This document shows positions 34,437 through 43,072 of a stretch of DNA of 64,000 nucleotides, piece by piece. Each line of letters starts with the position of its first letter. Position 1 is the stretch's first letter. Below the pieces are notes generated by a model. That model searched no databases. It was not told where the DNA came from and saw nothing but the letters and a program-made list of their open reading frames with translations. The DNA comes from CALDSL01 sp039810245 (GTDB lineage: Bacteria > Chloroflexota > Anaerolineae > Anaerolineales > Anaerolineaceae), in assembly GCA_039810245.1 (NCBI GenBank), contig JBDHWQ010000004.1, forward strand, positions 123,936 through 187,935, written 5' to 3'. Made by a program: the position numbers and the translations under genes.

Positions 34437-36836
34437 ATGAACCCTGTGAAGTCACTGTTCACGCGCAAACTGGTTGCGATCCTGCTTCTGGCCAGCCTGA
34501 GCATCACTACCCTCTCATTCACACCCCTGCCGCAATCGGCAAGCCAAACCTTCAACAGCCCGCTGGCACAGGCCGGCGAAATCTCTGCCACCTGGACGCT
34601 CGATTTTTTGTTGAGCCCCAGCAGCGGGCAGGTTGATGCACTGGGCGGCCCGGACCAGGCTAATGCCCAGATCCGCTCGATGCTGGATTCGAAGAACCTG
34701 GGACAATACGGCACATCGTACGATGTGCAAAATGGCGAAGCCGGCACGTTCCTCGTAACCCTGACCGGCAGCGGCACGGTAAACGCGCTGCGCGATTTCC
34801 TCTACCGCGAGATTGCCCCAGAGCTGGATGTGCTGGATGGTGTGGTTGCGGTCGAAGTCAGCGCGCCGGTGCAGGCTGGGCAGCAGATTCCGGTCATTCT
34901 GGAAAGCCGCCCCAGCACCGGATATGCCTGGACCCTGGTGGAAGGCGATTCGAACCTGGTGCGCCAGGCGCAGGAGCCGCTGTTGCAGTCACAGATCGAC
35001 CGGCCCAGCGCCCCGGCGCAGACCACGATTACGCTGCAGGGCAGCGCGGATGGCATGGCGACCATCCGCCTGGTATACAGCCGGCCGTGGGAAAGCAGCG
35101 CCACCCCCACCCGGCATATCCGCGTTACCCTTGCGGAATTCCCCGGTCAGATTAACCTGAGCAACCCGGCCGAACCACAGGCCGCGGCCGCGGCTGAACT
35201 GCCCGGCCCAGAGGTGAGCGAGCCGACCGTGGGCCTGCCGGCACATTTCGACTGGCGCGACCAGGGTAAGGTTCCCGGCGTGCGCGACCAGGGATCGTGC
35301 GGATCATGCTGGGCATTTGGCACGGTGGCGGCGATGGAATCGGCGATGCTGGTGCAGGGCGGCGTCAGCGCCGACCTTTCGGAGCAGTTCCTGCTTTCCT
35401 GCAACCGCGATGGCTATTCATGCAACGGCGGCTGGTGGGCGCATGCTTACCACCAGTCCACACTGGGGACCAACCAGAGCCAGCCCGGCGCGGTGCTTGA
35501 ATCGACGATGCCATATCGCGCCAGCCAGGTGAGCTGTGGCTCGGCCTACAGCCACCCCTACCGCATCGGTAGTTGGGGCTACGTGGCTGGCAACTCCAAC
35601 AGCATTCCCAGCCCGGACCAGATCAAGAACGCGATCTACCAGTATGGCTCGGTGGCGGTATCGGTTTGCTCAGGCAATGCCTGGGGCGGTTATTCGGGCG
35701 GTGTATTTTCCACCAATGAGACCAGCCAGTGCGGCGGCAGCGGGCAGGTGAACCATGCCGTGCAGCTCGTCGGTTGGGATGATGCCGGGCAGTATTGGAT
35801 CCTGCGCAACTCTTGGGGCCCGAACTGGGGCGAAAACGGTTTCATGCGCATCAAGTGGGGCACGTCGAATGTGGGTTACGGCGCCAGCTACGTGGTGTAC
35901 TCGGGCGGCACCAGCCCAACCCAGCCTGCGCCCACGGCGACAAAGGTCGCTCCGACGGCCACGCCGACCAAACCCGCGCCCACGGCGATCCCGGTAGGCC
36001 CGCGGCCAGCCAATGACAGCATCAACACCCCACAGGTGATTGAATATTCGGGCGGCCCGGTGTCGTTCTCGCAGACGCTGGACGTGACCGGCGCGACGAG
36101 CGAGACTACCGACCCCAAGATCCCGCTGACTACGCCCATTAAGGGTTACAACACAGTGTGGTACAGCTTCACCCCGGCCTACAAAGGCAGTCTGAAGATA
36201 AAGACCGCGGGTAGCAGCTATGACACCATCCTGGCGATGTGGACGCGCACCTCTACCGGGTCATTGAAGTCTATTAAGGTCAGCGACAACTATAACAGCA
36301 CCAGACAGTCCTACATCAGCACGAGCAGCCTGACGCCCGGCACCACCTATCTGATCGAAGTGGCATCGCGCAAGTCGACAGGCGGCAAACTGGCGTTCGC
36401 TCTGAGTTACACACCCAACACGCCTTCCAACAACCGCATTTCTTCCGCGGCCACCATCAAACCCGCATCAACCGGCAAGGTGACTTCCTATCGCAGCCTG
36501 CTTGACGTATACAAGGCCACGGTAACCACGGATGAGCCGGTCATTCCGAATGGGAGCGGCCGCGGATATCACACCGTGTGGTACAAGTTCAAGCCCACGC
36601 AGACCGGCTCGATTGGCGTGCAGACCACGGGCAGTAACTACAACACCATCCTGACGATCTACCGCTACTCAAACAGCAAGTGGGTGGCGATGGGCATGAA
36701 CGACGACTGGAGCGGCCTGCAGTCGGGCTTCCAGGTGCAGCTCAAGGCCGGCACCACCTACCTGATCGGCGTGGTCAGCGTAGATTCCAGTGGTCCGTCC
36801 AAGCTGGTGTTCAACATGACCTACACCCCTCAGTAG
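34437..36836 (+). CDS. Secreted papain-family (C1) cysteine protease with N-terminal chagasin-like inhibitor domain
   Basis: A 799-residue exported protease. A signal peptide spans about 1-32. Residues about 140-240 match the chagasin (I42) inhibitor family, with the RPSTGYAW loop at 158-165 and the RPW loop at 216-218. The C1 protease (about 265-490) has the catalytic Cys291 in QGSCGSCWAF, His440 in NHAVQLVGWDD and Asn458 in RNSWGPNWGENG. A Thr/Pro linker follows, then two bacterial pre-peptidase C-terminal (PPC) domains at about 520-660 and 665-799. I use the second ATG because GAAAGG lies 6 bases before it. The inhibitor domain presumably keeps the enzyme inactive until processed (inference). 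A bidirectional terminator follows. Confidence 0.88.
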   Translation: MNPVKSLFTRKLVAILLLASLSITTLSFTPLPQSASQTFNSPLAQAGEISATWTLDFLLSPSSGQVDALGGPDQANAQIRSMLDSKNLGQYGTSYDVQNGEAGTFLVTLTGSGTVNALRDFLYREIAPELDVLDGVVAVEVSAPVQAGQQIPVILESRPSTGYAWTLVEGDSNLVRQAQEPLLQSQIDRPSAPAQTTITLQGSADGMATIRLVYSRPWESSATPTRHIRVTLAEFPGQINLSNPAEPQAAAAAELPGPEVSEPTVGLPAHFDWRDQGKVPGVRDQGSCGSCWAFGTVAAMESAMLVQGGVSADLSEQFLLSCNRDGYSCNGGWWAHAYHQSTLGTNQSQPGAVLESTMPYRASQVSCGSAYSHPYRIGSWGYVAGNSNSIPSPDQIKNAIYQYGSVAVSVCSGNAWGGYSGGVFSTNETSQCGGSGQVNHAVQLVGWDDAGQYWILRNSWGPNWGENGFMRIKWGTSNVGYGASYVVYSGGTSPTQPAPTATKVAPTATPTKPAPTAIPVGPRPANDSINTPQVIEYSGGPVSFSQTLDVTGATSETTDPKIPLTTPIKGYNTVWYSFTPAYKGSLKIKTAGSSYDTILAMWTRTSTGSLKSIKVSDNYNSTRQSYISTSSLTPGTTYLIEVASRKSTGGKLAFALSYTPNTPSNNRISSAATIKPASTGKVTSYRSLLDVYKATVTTDEPVIPNGSGRGYHTVWYKFKPTQTGSIGVQTTGSNYNTILTIYRYSNSKWVAMGMNDDWSGLQSGFQVQLKAGTTYLIGVVSVDSSGPSKLVFNMTYTPQ

Positions 36837-36847
36837 AGAATAGAAGC

Positions 36848-36888
36848 ACAAAACAATCTGGGCCGCGAAGCGGCCCAGATTGTTTTGT
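36848..36888. terminator. Bidirectional terminator between the protease and proC
   Basis: A 19-pair perfect stem (ACAAAACAATCTGGGCCGC) with a GAA loop. It is A-rich on one flank and T-rich on the other, so it can stop both converging transcripts. Confidence 0.88.
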
Positions 36889-36890
36889 AC

Positions 36891-37745
36891 TTACTCTGTC
36901 CCTGTTTTCTCTGGAGGTTGGCTATTCTTGCCTTTGCCCAGCTCCTGTGAGCGCTCGTAGGCGGCCCATACGGCACGCGAGATGGCGGTGCGGAAACCGG
37001 CTTTCTCCAGATAATATAGCGCCGCTGCGGATGTGCCGCCGGGGGAAGTAACCTGGTTGCGCAGCGTGGCAGGGTGCGTGGTGGTGTTCCTGGCGTAATA
37101 GTCTACCGAGCCGCGCACGGTTTGCACCACCAACTGCTCGGCGATGCGGCGTGGGAAACCCAAATGCACGCCTGCATCGATCATAGCTTCCATAAAGAGG
37201 AAGACGTATGCCGGCCCGGTGCCGGAAAGCGCGGTAGCCATATCCAGGTAGCTTTCTTCTTCCACAAAGATTTCCTGGCCCAACGCGGAAAGCAGGGTTT
37301 TAGCGGTTTCCTGCTGCGCGGCGGTGATGGCCTCCGATGCGGTCCAGATGGTTATGCCCTCGCCGATCTGCGCGGGGGTGTTGGGCATGGAGCGCACCAC
37401 GGCCGGGTGGTTGAGCCCGGCGCAGAGGGTCTGGATGGAAGCACCGGCGACGATGGAAAGCACCAGCGCCTCGGGGGCGATATGCCCGCGCAGACCGGCC
37501 AGCACGCGGTCGAGCCGCTGCGGTTTGACCGAAAGGATGACGACGTCCGCCCCGCTGACGGCGGCGGGATTATCGGTATAGGGTTGCACACCGAATTTCT
37601 GGCGCAGGTCTTCACCGCGGTCCGCCAGAGGGTCCGCGGCGTGGATATGATCGGGAGCGGTGAGACCCTGGCGCAGGATACCGCCCACCAGGGCTTCCCC
37701 CATCACGCCCGAGCCAATGAGGGCAATAACCGGTTGGTTTTTCAT
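36891..37745 (-). CDS. proC: Pyrroline-5-carboxylate reductase
   Basis: A 284-residue enzyme for the last step of proline synthesis, reducing 1-pyrroline-5-carboxylate with NAD(P)H. The N-terminal Rossmann fold starts ALIGSGVMGEALVGGIL. The signature of the C-terminal dimerisation domain is present, including the substrate loop SGTGPAYVFLFMEAMIDAGVHLGFPR near 165-190 and VTSPGGTSAAALYYLEKAGFR near 235-255. It follows the methyltransferase gene by 16 bases, so both are probably one operon. Confidence 0.95.
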   Translation of the reverse strand: MKNQPVIALIGSGVMGEALVGGILRQGLTAPDHIHAADPLADRGEDLRQKFGVQPYTDNPAAVSGADVVILSVKPQRLDRVLAGLRGHIAPEALVLSIVAGASIQTLCAGLNHPAVVRSMPNTPAQIGEGITIWTASEAITAAQQETAKTLLSALGQEIFVEEESYLDMATALSGTGPAYVFLFMEAMIDAGVHLGFPRRIAEQLVVQTVRGSVDYYARNTTTHPATLRNQVTSPGGTSAAALYYLEKAGFRTAISRAVWAAYERSQELGKGKNSQPPEKTGTE

Positions 37746-37761
37746 GATGATTCCTTCAGGA

Positions 37762-38682
37762 TTATGATGGTTTGCGCGTTTCGGCGCTCCAGCGGGCGTA
37801 GACGGCCAGGGATAAGACCCGCCCGGCGCTCTTTTCCACCAGGGCTACTTCCCCGGCGCTGACCCCACCGCCCAGGGCGGCTGTGGTGGAGCGCATCGCC
37901 TGGTAGAGGGTCAGCGATGAGGCTTTGACGGCGTAGGCAGTGAGCAGCACAAACAGGGGCCGTCCGGTGAGCACCTGGCGGCAGGCGTCCAGCAGATCGG
38001 GCAGCAGCTTGTAGAATTCCCAAACCTCGCCCTTCGGCCCGCGACCGAACTTAGGCGGATCGAGGATGATGCCGTCGTAGCGGGTGCCGCGCCGCGCGTC
38101 GCGCTGCACAAATTTGACCGCATCGTCAACAATCCAGCGCACGCGGTCCTCGTCCAGCCCGGTGGCCTGCAAGTTTTCGTGCGCCCAGCTCACTACTTTT
38201 TTAGAAGCATCTACGTGCGTTACACGCGCGCCGGCCTGTGCTGCGGCCAGAGTGGCCAACCCGGTGTAGCCGAACAGGTTGAGCACGCTGGGCGGTCGTT
38301 TGGCGTCATGCACCTGCTGCCGGATCCAATCCCACTGCGCGGCCTGCTCGGGAAAAACGCCCAGGTGGCGCGAAGCGCTGGTCTGCGCCCAGAAGTGCAG
38401 GCCCTTGTATTGCATTCCCCAGCGCGGCTTTACCTTGGTGTTGTACTGCCAGTGGCCGCCGTTTTCTTCCGGCGAGGGTTGGAAGACAGCGTCGGCGGCG
38501 CGCCAGTCTTTTTCGGTGAGCGCGGGCTGCCACATGGCCTCCGGCTCAGGGCGCGCGAAGCGGTATTGGCCGTAGCGTTCCAGCTTCTGGCCGTTGCCGC
38601 TGTCAAGCAGCTCGTAATCTTCCCAATCGGGGGAAGTGAGAATTTCGATCGTAGGGAGAGCAGGTGCGGAATCAGGAGACAT
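37762..38682 (-). CDS. Class I SAM-dependent methyltransferase (rRNA cytosine methyltransferase-like)
   Basis: A 306-residue cytoplasmic enzyme. The SAM-binding motif VLNLFGYTGLATLAAAQAGA is near 134-153, followed by VTHVDASKKVVSWAHEN and the catalytic-type DPP motif GIILDPPKFGRG near 208-219. The build resembles the RlmI/YwbD group of 23S rRNA methyltransferases, but the PUA domain is absent and the first 90 residues differ, so the target is uncertain. It precedes proC. Confidence 0.82.
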   Translation of the reverse strand: MSPDSAPALPTIEILTSPDWEDYELLDSGNGQKLERYGQYRFARPEPEAMWQPALTEKDWRAADAVFQPSPEENGGHWQYNTKVKPRWGMQYKGLHFWAQTSASRHLGVFPEQAAQWDWIRQQVHDAKRPPSVLNLFGYTGLATLAAAQAGARVTHVDASKKVVSWAHENLQATGLDEDRVRWIVDDAVKFVQRDARRGTRYDGIILDPPKFGRGPKGEVWEFYKLLPDLLDACRQVLTGRPLFVLLTAYAVKASSLTLYQAMRSTTAALGGGVSAGEVALVEKSAGRVLSLAVYARWSAETRKPS

Positions 38683-38763
38683 GGCCGGGGGCGCTCATTT
38701 CAGAAGTATAATTGTTGCATCGACTTCCCGATATTATTCCACAGATGAAACTGGAAAGCAAAT

Positions 38764-39918
38764 ATGGCCTATTCGTTCGATGACGTCATTGACCGCCAAT
38801 CCACCGAAAGCGTGAAGTGGAAGGTTTTTGAACCGGATGTACTGCCCATGTGGGTGGCGGATATGGATTTCCGGGCGCCGGATGCGGTGATCGAAGCACT
38901 GCGCGCGCGGGTGGAGCACGGTGTGTTTGGCTATCCCAAAGAGCCGCCCGAGCTGCGCGAGCTGCTGGTGGAGCGCCTGCAGCGGTTGTACCAATGGACG
39001 GTGAAGCCAGAAGAGATTGTGCTGCTGCCGGGCGTGGTTGTTGGCTTTGACCTGATGGCGCATGCATTTGCGGGGCCGGGCAGCGGCGTGGTACTGCAAA
39101 CCCCGGTGTACCATCCTTTCTTTGGCGTTGCACCCAGCATCCGCGGCGTGCAACAGGAGAGCGAGCTGGCACAGCAGCCGGATGGCAGCTACGCGGTGGA
39201 TTGGGACGCTTTCGAGGCATCATTTACCGAGCAGTCGCGCATGTTCCTGCTGTGCAACCCGCATAATCCGGTTGGGCGCGTTTTCCGCAAAGATGAGCTG
39301 GAGCGGATGGCGGAAATCAGCCTGCGCCACGGTGTGACGATCTGTTCCGATGAAATCCATGCGGATTTTGTCTACGGTGACCGCCGCCATATCCCCATCG
39401 CTACGCTGAGCCCGGAAGTGGCGCAGCGCACGGTGACGCTGATGGCGCCCAGCAAGACGTTTAACATTGCCGGGCTGGAATGCTCATTCGCGGTGATCCA
39501 GAATGCGGCGATGCGCGAGCAGGTGAACGCGGCGCGCATGGGCCTGGTGCATGGTGTTAACCTACTGGGGCTGGTGGCGGCCACGGCCGCATACCGCGGC
39601 GGGCAGGCCTGGCTGGACGATCTGCTGGCGTATCTGTGGGGCAACGTGGAAACCATCGCGGATTTCGTCGAGCGGGAGATGCCGGGCGTGAAGATGCGCA
39701 AGCCAGAAGGCACCTACCTGGCGTGGCTCGACTGCCGTGACGCCGGGCTGACCGGCGACCTGTGTGAGTTCTTCATTAAGAACGGCCGCGTTGCGTTCAA
39801 CAACGGGGCCATGTTTGGCAAGGGCGGGCAGGGTTTTGTGCGCATGAACTTTGGCTGTCCGCGCTCGATATTGCTGGATGGGCTGCAGCGCATGAAGACT
39901 GCGCTGGCAAAAGCGTAA
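38764..39918 (+). CDS. patB: PatB/MalY-family PLP-dependent aminotransferase (cystathionine beta-lyase type)
   Basis: A 384-residue fold-type I PLP enzyme. Hallmarks are KWKVFEPDVLPMWVADMDFRAP at the N-terminus, the CNPHNPVGRVF motif, SDEIHADFVY with the cofactor-binding Asp, and the Schiff-base Lys in MAPSKTFNIAGL near 226-237. PatB/MalY enzymes cleave cystathionine to homocysteine, pyruvate and ammonia. It is transcribed divergently from the methyltransferase; a TATAAT lies at 38708-38713. A hairpin terminator follows within 20 bases of the stop. Confidence 0.92.
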   Translation: MAYSFDDVIDRQSTESVKWKVFEPDVLPMWVADMDFRAPDAVIEALRARVEHGVFGYPKEPPELRELLVERLQRLYQWTVKPEEIVLLPGVVVGFDLMAHAFAGPGSGVVLQTPVYHPFFGVAPSIRGVQQESELAQQPDGSYAVDWDAFEASFTEQSRMFLLCNPHNPVGRVFRKDELERMAEISLRHGVTICSDEIHADFVYGDRRHIPIATLSPEVAQRTVTLMAPSKTFNIAGLECSFAVIQNAAMREQVNAARMGLVHGVNLLGLVAATAAYRGGQAWLDDLLAYLWGNVETIADFVEREMPGVKMRKPEGTYLAWLDCRDAGLTGDLCEFFIKNGRVAFNNGAMFGKGGQGFVRMNFGCPRSILLDGLQRMKTALAKA

Positions 39919-39936
39919 GCTTGAGCAGAAAGCAAG

Positions 39937-39984
39937 GAAGGTTCCCAATGCGCAAACTCGTGCTTTGGGAACCTTCTTCTTTTA
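39937..39984 (+). terminator. Terminator between patB and a small membrane protein gene
   Basis: Arms GAAGGTTCCCAA and TTGGGAACCTTC enclose a 16-base loop and are followed by TTCTTTT. Because the next gene is convergent and ends 10 bases further on, it may serve both. Confidence 0.8.
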
Positions 39985-39992
39985 CCCCTTGT

Positions 39993-40235
39993 TTAGAAGA
40001 ACCCGCGGATGATGAGCAGGAAGCCGAATATGATCAGCGGGATGCCGATGGGTGCGGCCAGTACGGTGATGGTGAGGATCAGTCCGACGATCATCAGCAC
40101 CAGGCCGAGCACCGCGGCCACCAGCCGGCCGGTGAGGCCGAGGATGAGTGCCAGCAGGCGCCAGATGGCCCAGAAGGGCCACAGCAGGATGGGCACGCGC
40201 CGTCCGGCGCGCTGTTGATTGGTGGTTTGGTTCAT
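39993..40235 (-). CDS. Small membrane protein with two transmembrane segments
   Basis: An 80-residue very hydrophobic protein. After a short basic N-terminus (MNQTTNQQRAGRRVP) come two membrane helices, at about 18-48 and 52-78 (LVLMIVGLILTITVLAAP and PLIIFGFLLIIRG). The start is the ATG with GGAGGAAACG upstream; a longer in-frame start exists five codons before but lacks a site. It resembles short DUF-type membrane proteins and I cannot give a function. It is divergent from the YdcF gene. Confidence 0.72.
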   Translation of the reverse strand: MNQTTNQQRAGRRVPILLWPFWAIWRLLALILGLTGRLVAAVLGLVLMIVGLILTITVLAAPIGIPLIIFGFLLIIRGFF

Positions 40236-40275
40236 CGTTTCCTCCACATCTATCTACGCAGAAGCGCCGCGCCGG

Positions 40276-40303
40276 TTGCGCCCGGTTGTGCATTTGATAC
40301 AAT
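40276..40303 (+). promoter_or_regulatory. Promoter giving a probably leaderless mRNA for the YdcF gene
   Basis: TTGCGC and TACAAT are 16 bases apart, with TGA just before the -10 (extended -10). The -10 ends only 6 bases before the start ATG, so the transcript should begin at or near the start codon. Confidence 0.65.
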
Positions 40304-40309
40304 CGAAAT

Positions 40310-40957
40310 ATGGAACGCGAAACGCAAACGCATATGCCCGCGAAGACTTCCCGGCGCGGATGCTGCGGCATCACCGGCCTGCTGCTGCTGGCTCTGCTTC
40401 CGGTGGTACTCTATCTGCTGCTGTGGGGGTTGGGTGGCATTCTGATTGTGGGTGACCCGCTGCAGAAATCCGACGTGGTGGTGCTGCTGGGCGGCGGCGA
40501 CCAGCAGCGCATGCAGGAAGCAGTAGCGATTTACAAAGATAAACAGGCCGGTATGGTGGTGCTGACGGAGACCGGGGAAAACGATCCGGAAACCGGCATC
40601 CCGTACAGCCAGCTACAGAAAGAAGAAATGCTGGCGCTGGGCGTGCCCGATGGCGGCATTGAATTCACCCGCGAGCATGGCAACAGTACGTACGAGGAAG
40701 CCTACGCGGTGCGCGATCTGCTGACGCAGAGCGGCAAAGTGCGCTCGGCGATCATCGTCACCGACCCGTACCATACGCTGCGCACGCGCCTGATCTTCCG
40801 CGATGTGTTTCGGGAGACGGGCATCCGGCTGAACGTGCGACCGGTGCGTTCGCACTGGTACCGATCAACCACCTGGTGGCAGAGCGCGGAAGGCTGGCGC
40901 ATGACCATCAGTGAATATGCCAAAGTCTTTGCTTTCTTCTTTGGAGTGCGCAATTAA
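40310..40957 (+). CDS. YdcF/SanA family (DUF218) membrane protein
   Basis: A 215-residue protein with one N-terminal membrane helix (about 22-47) and an extracytoplasmic DUF218 domain. Conserved family blocks are SDVVVLLGGGDQQRMQEAVAIY near 54-75, GNSTYEEAYAVRDLL near 124-138 and IIVTDPYHTLRTRLIF near 147-162. Relatives (SanA, ElyC, YdcF) affect cell-envelope integrity and peptidoglycan-related lipid intermediates; the biochemical role is not certain. The start codon sits immediately after the promoter -10. Confidence 0.86.
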   Translation: MERETQTHMPAKTSRRGCCGITGLLLLALLPVVLYLLLWGLGGILIVGDPLQKSDVVVLLGGGDQQRMQEAVAIYKDKQAGMVVLTETGENDPETGIPYSQLQKEEMLALGVPDGGIEFTREHGNSTYEEAYAVRDLLTQSGKVRSAIIVTDPYHTLRTRLIFRDVFRETGIRLNVRPVRSHWYRSTTWWQSAEGWRMTISEYAKVFAFFFGVRN

Positions 40958-40959
40958 AA

Positions 40960-40997
40960 ACCAGCAGGCGGCCTGAAGGGGCAGGCCGCCTGCTGGT
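40960..40997. terminator. Bidirectional terminator between the YdcF and cold-shock genes
   Basis: 16-pair perfect stem (ACCAGCAGGCGGCCTG) with an AAGGGG loop. On the minus strand it is followed by a T-run and ends the cold-shock transcript; it also begins just after the YdcF stop. Confidence 0.88.
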
Positions 40998-41015
40998 CTT
41001 GGGAACCGGATCGAA

Positions 41016-41231
41016 TTACTCGTCCAGAAGGTTGACGTTGGCGGCCTGCAGCCCTTTGGGGCCTTCTTCGACCGAGAATTCAACGCTCTGGCCTTCCTTC
41101 AGGCGGCGATAACCTTCCATATTGATCGCGGAGAAGTGCACAAAGACATCTTCCCCGTCATCGCGGCCAATGAAGCCATAACCTTTCGTGGCATTGAACC
41201 ACTTCACGGTTCCAACAATACGTTCGCTCAT
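41016..41231 (-). CDS. csp: Cold-shock domain protein (CspA family)
   Basis: A 71-residue single-stranded nucleic-acid-binding protein. RNP1 is KGYGFIGRD and RNP2 is VFVHFSAI, preceded by GTVKWFNATKGYGF, which is the full CspA signature. The family melts RNA structure and binds ssDNA/RNA. Upstream is a long GC-variable leader, as is common for cold-shock genes, with a GGAG site 9 bases before the start. A strong terminator follows. Confidence 0.96.
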   Translation of the reverse strand: MSERIVGTVKWFNATKGYGFIGRDDGEDVFVHFSAINMEGYRRLKEGQSVEFSVEEGPKGLQAANVNLLDE

Positions 41232-41533
41232 GCTTACTGCTCCATCTTTTTGGGGGGGGATAAAAGGATGCGCTCTGGCAGGTTCGATAAATGGTCTTGC
41301 AAAGGCAGACACCAGCGCCAGGCGTGGTAAAGGGTATCATTAATTAGGAAATTGTCAAGATTGGATGGAAAATCGTCGGATTGTGGTAAGAAAATCGTCA
41401 TATTTCCTGCGGCGCGTTCGCCTGGGCTGTCAAGCGAAAGGGACGGTCGCGAATTCCATGTAGCTTACGAAAAGATCAGCGTTTCTAACGGTGGTACAAT
41501 CGAATTACACACCGTGACTGGTCTGGACATGCC
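41232..41533. other. Intergenic region with divergent promoters
   Basis: About 300 bases without a gene. A minus-strand TTGACA at 41353-41358 could start the cold-shock transcript, and a plus-strand extended -10 TGGTACAAT at 41492-41500 probably serves the TPR gene. A 10-base direct repeat GAAAATCGTC occurs twice between 41365 and 41402. Confidence 0.5.
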
Positions 41534-42976
41534 ATGAGACGCAACCCCGCCGCTCAAATCTGGCTGATCATCGCCCTGGGATTCGCCCTGGTGGCCATTT
41601 CGGGTGTCTTTCCCTATCCACAGGCCGTGCGGCGCGGTTTTCAAGATGCGCGCATCGCTCAGGAAGCCGGGCAGCCAGGTGCGGCGGCCGAAGCGCTATA
41701 CCGGGTGGCTGAAGCCGAGCCATGGCGGAAAGAACTGTGGCAGGCGGCCGGGCAAAACGCGCTGCAGGCCGGGAACCTGGAAATGGCCGTCGAAGCGCTG
41801 GAGCGAGCGCGGGCCGAGGGCAGCATCAGCCCGGATGGGCTGGTGGCGCTGGGCGATGCCTACCTGCAGCAGGGAGAATCGGCTGACGCGCTGCAGGCCT
41901 GGAAAGCTGCCATCCGTACCGGTGCGCCGATTACCGAAGCGTATGACAAGGCTTACCACCAGCAGCGCCAGGCCGGCGACCTGATTGGCGCGCGGTTAAC
42001 GCTGACCGAGTGGTTGGGGCGCATGCCTGAGGATGCTGATCCGTTATACGAGAGCGGCCTGCTGCTGGCGGTGATGCAGCCCGACCAGGCCTTGCCGCTG
42101 CTATTGGAAGCCGCGCAGCGTGATCCTGAGCGCGCCGCGCGGGTGGAAACGCTGCGCAAGGGGTTGAACCTGGCCGCGGTGCAGGGCGACCCGGTGGCGG
42201 CGCGCATGCAGGTGGGGCGCTCGCTGGGAACGCTGGGCGAGTGGGACCTGGCGCAGGTATGTTTTGAAGAAGCCGTGCAGCTTGACCCGGGGTATGCCGA
42301 GGCATGGGCCTTTTTGGGCGAAGCCCGGCAGCAGATCGGCCGGGAAGGTTACGCGGACCTGGAGCGCGCGGTAAGTCTCTCGCCCGATTCGGTGGTGGTG
42401 CAGGCGCTGCTTTCGGTTTACTACCGCCGGCAGGGGGAGCCTGAGCAGGCTTTGCCATACCTGGAGAAGATCACCGAGGCCGAGCCGGACCAGGCATTAT
42501 GGCAGATGGAGCTGGGCAATACCCTGGCCGAAACCGGTGACCTGGTGGCGGCGCTGCCGTACTTCCAGAAAGCGGTTCAACTCGAGCCGGCCAGCAGCCT
42601 GTACTGGATGGAGCTGGCGCGCTTCAGCATCACTAATGACGTGGATGTGCGCGGCATCGGCCTGCCGGCGGCGCGCGAAGCGCTGCAGATCGCGTCTACT
42701 GACGCGAATGTATTGGACATGAATGGCCAGGTGATGTATCACCTGGGGGATATGGCCAGCGCGGAACGCTTCTTGCAACGAGCATTGGAGATCGATGCGG
42801 CCAACGCGGCGGCACACCTGCACCTGGGCCAGGTCTACATCCAGTGGCAGCGCATGCAAGAAGCCAGCGCGCACCTCGAGGCCGCCGCGCGGCTGGGCGG
42901 AAACGGCCCCAATGGCGTGATGGCCCGCCGGCTGCTCGAAAACTACTTTCCCAACCCACCAACGCCCGTCCCATAA
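41534..42976 (+). CDS. Tetratricopeptide-repeat protein with N-terminal membrane anchor
   Basis: A 480-residue protein. A hydrophobic segment (about 8-28, IWLIIALGFALVAISGVF) anchors it, and the rest is a chain of about ten TPR-like repeats, clearest at about 45-120 (AEALYRVAEAEPWRKELWQAAGQNALQAG), 240-280 (AQVCFEEAVQLDPGYAEAWAFLGEARQQ), 310-360 and 400-470 (AERFLQRALEIDAANAAAHLHLGQVYI). It ends in a Pro-rich tail. TPR proteins act as assembly platforms. The partner is unknown. Confidence 0.82.
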   Translation: MRRNPAAQIWLIIALGFALVAISGVFPYPQAVRRGFQDARIAQEAGQPGAAAEALYRVAEAEPWRKELWQAAGQNALQAGNLEMAVEALERARAEGSISPDGLVALGDAYLQQGESADALQAWKAAIRTGAPITEAYDKAYHQQRQAGDLIGARLTLTEWLGRMPEDADPLYESGLLLAVMQPDQALPLLLEAAQRDPERAARVETLRKGLNLAAVQGDPVAARMQVGRSLGTLGEWDLAQVCFEEAVQLDPGYAEAWAFLGEARQQIGREGYADLERAVSLSPDSVVVQALLSVYYRRQGEPEQALPYLEKITEAEPDQALWQMELGNTLAETGDLVAALPYFQKAVQLEPASSLYWMELARFSITNDVDVRGIGLPAAREALQIASTDANVLDMNGQVMYHLGDMASAERFLQRALEIDAANAAAHLHLGQVYIQWQRMQEASAHLEAAARLGGNGPNGVMARRLLENYFPNPPTPVP

Positions 42977-43072
42977 TCCTTTGCGACCCTGACCTGGCCG
43001 GGCAACATGTGCTACAATGGTGCCCTGAACCTTACCAGCGGCGCCGGCCTGGCTCGTACAGGAGTGATCGGG

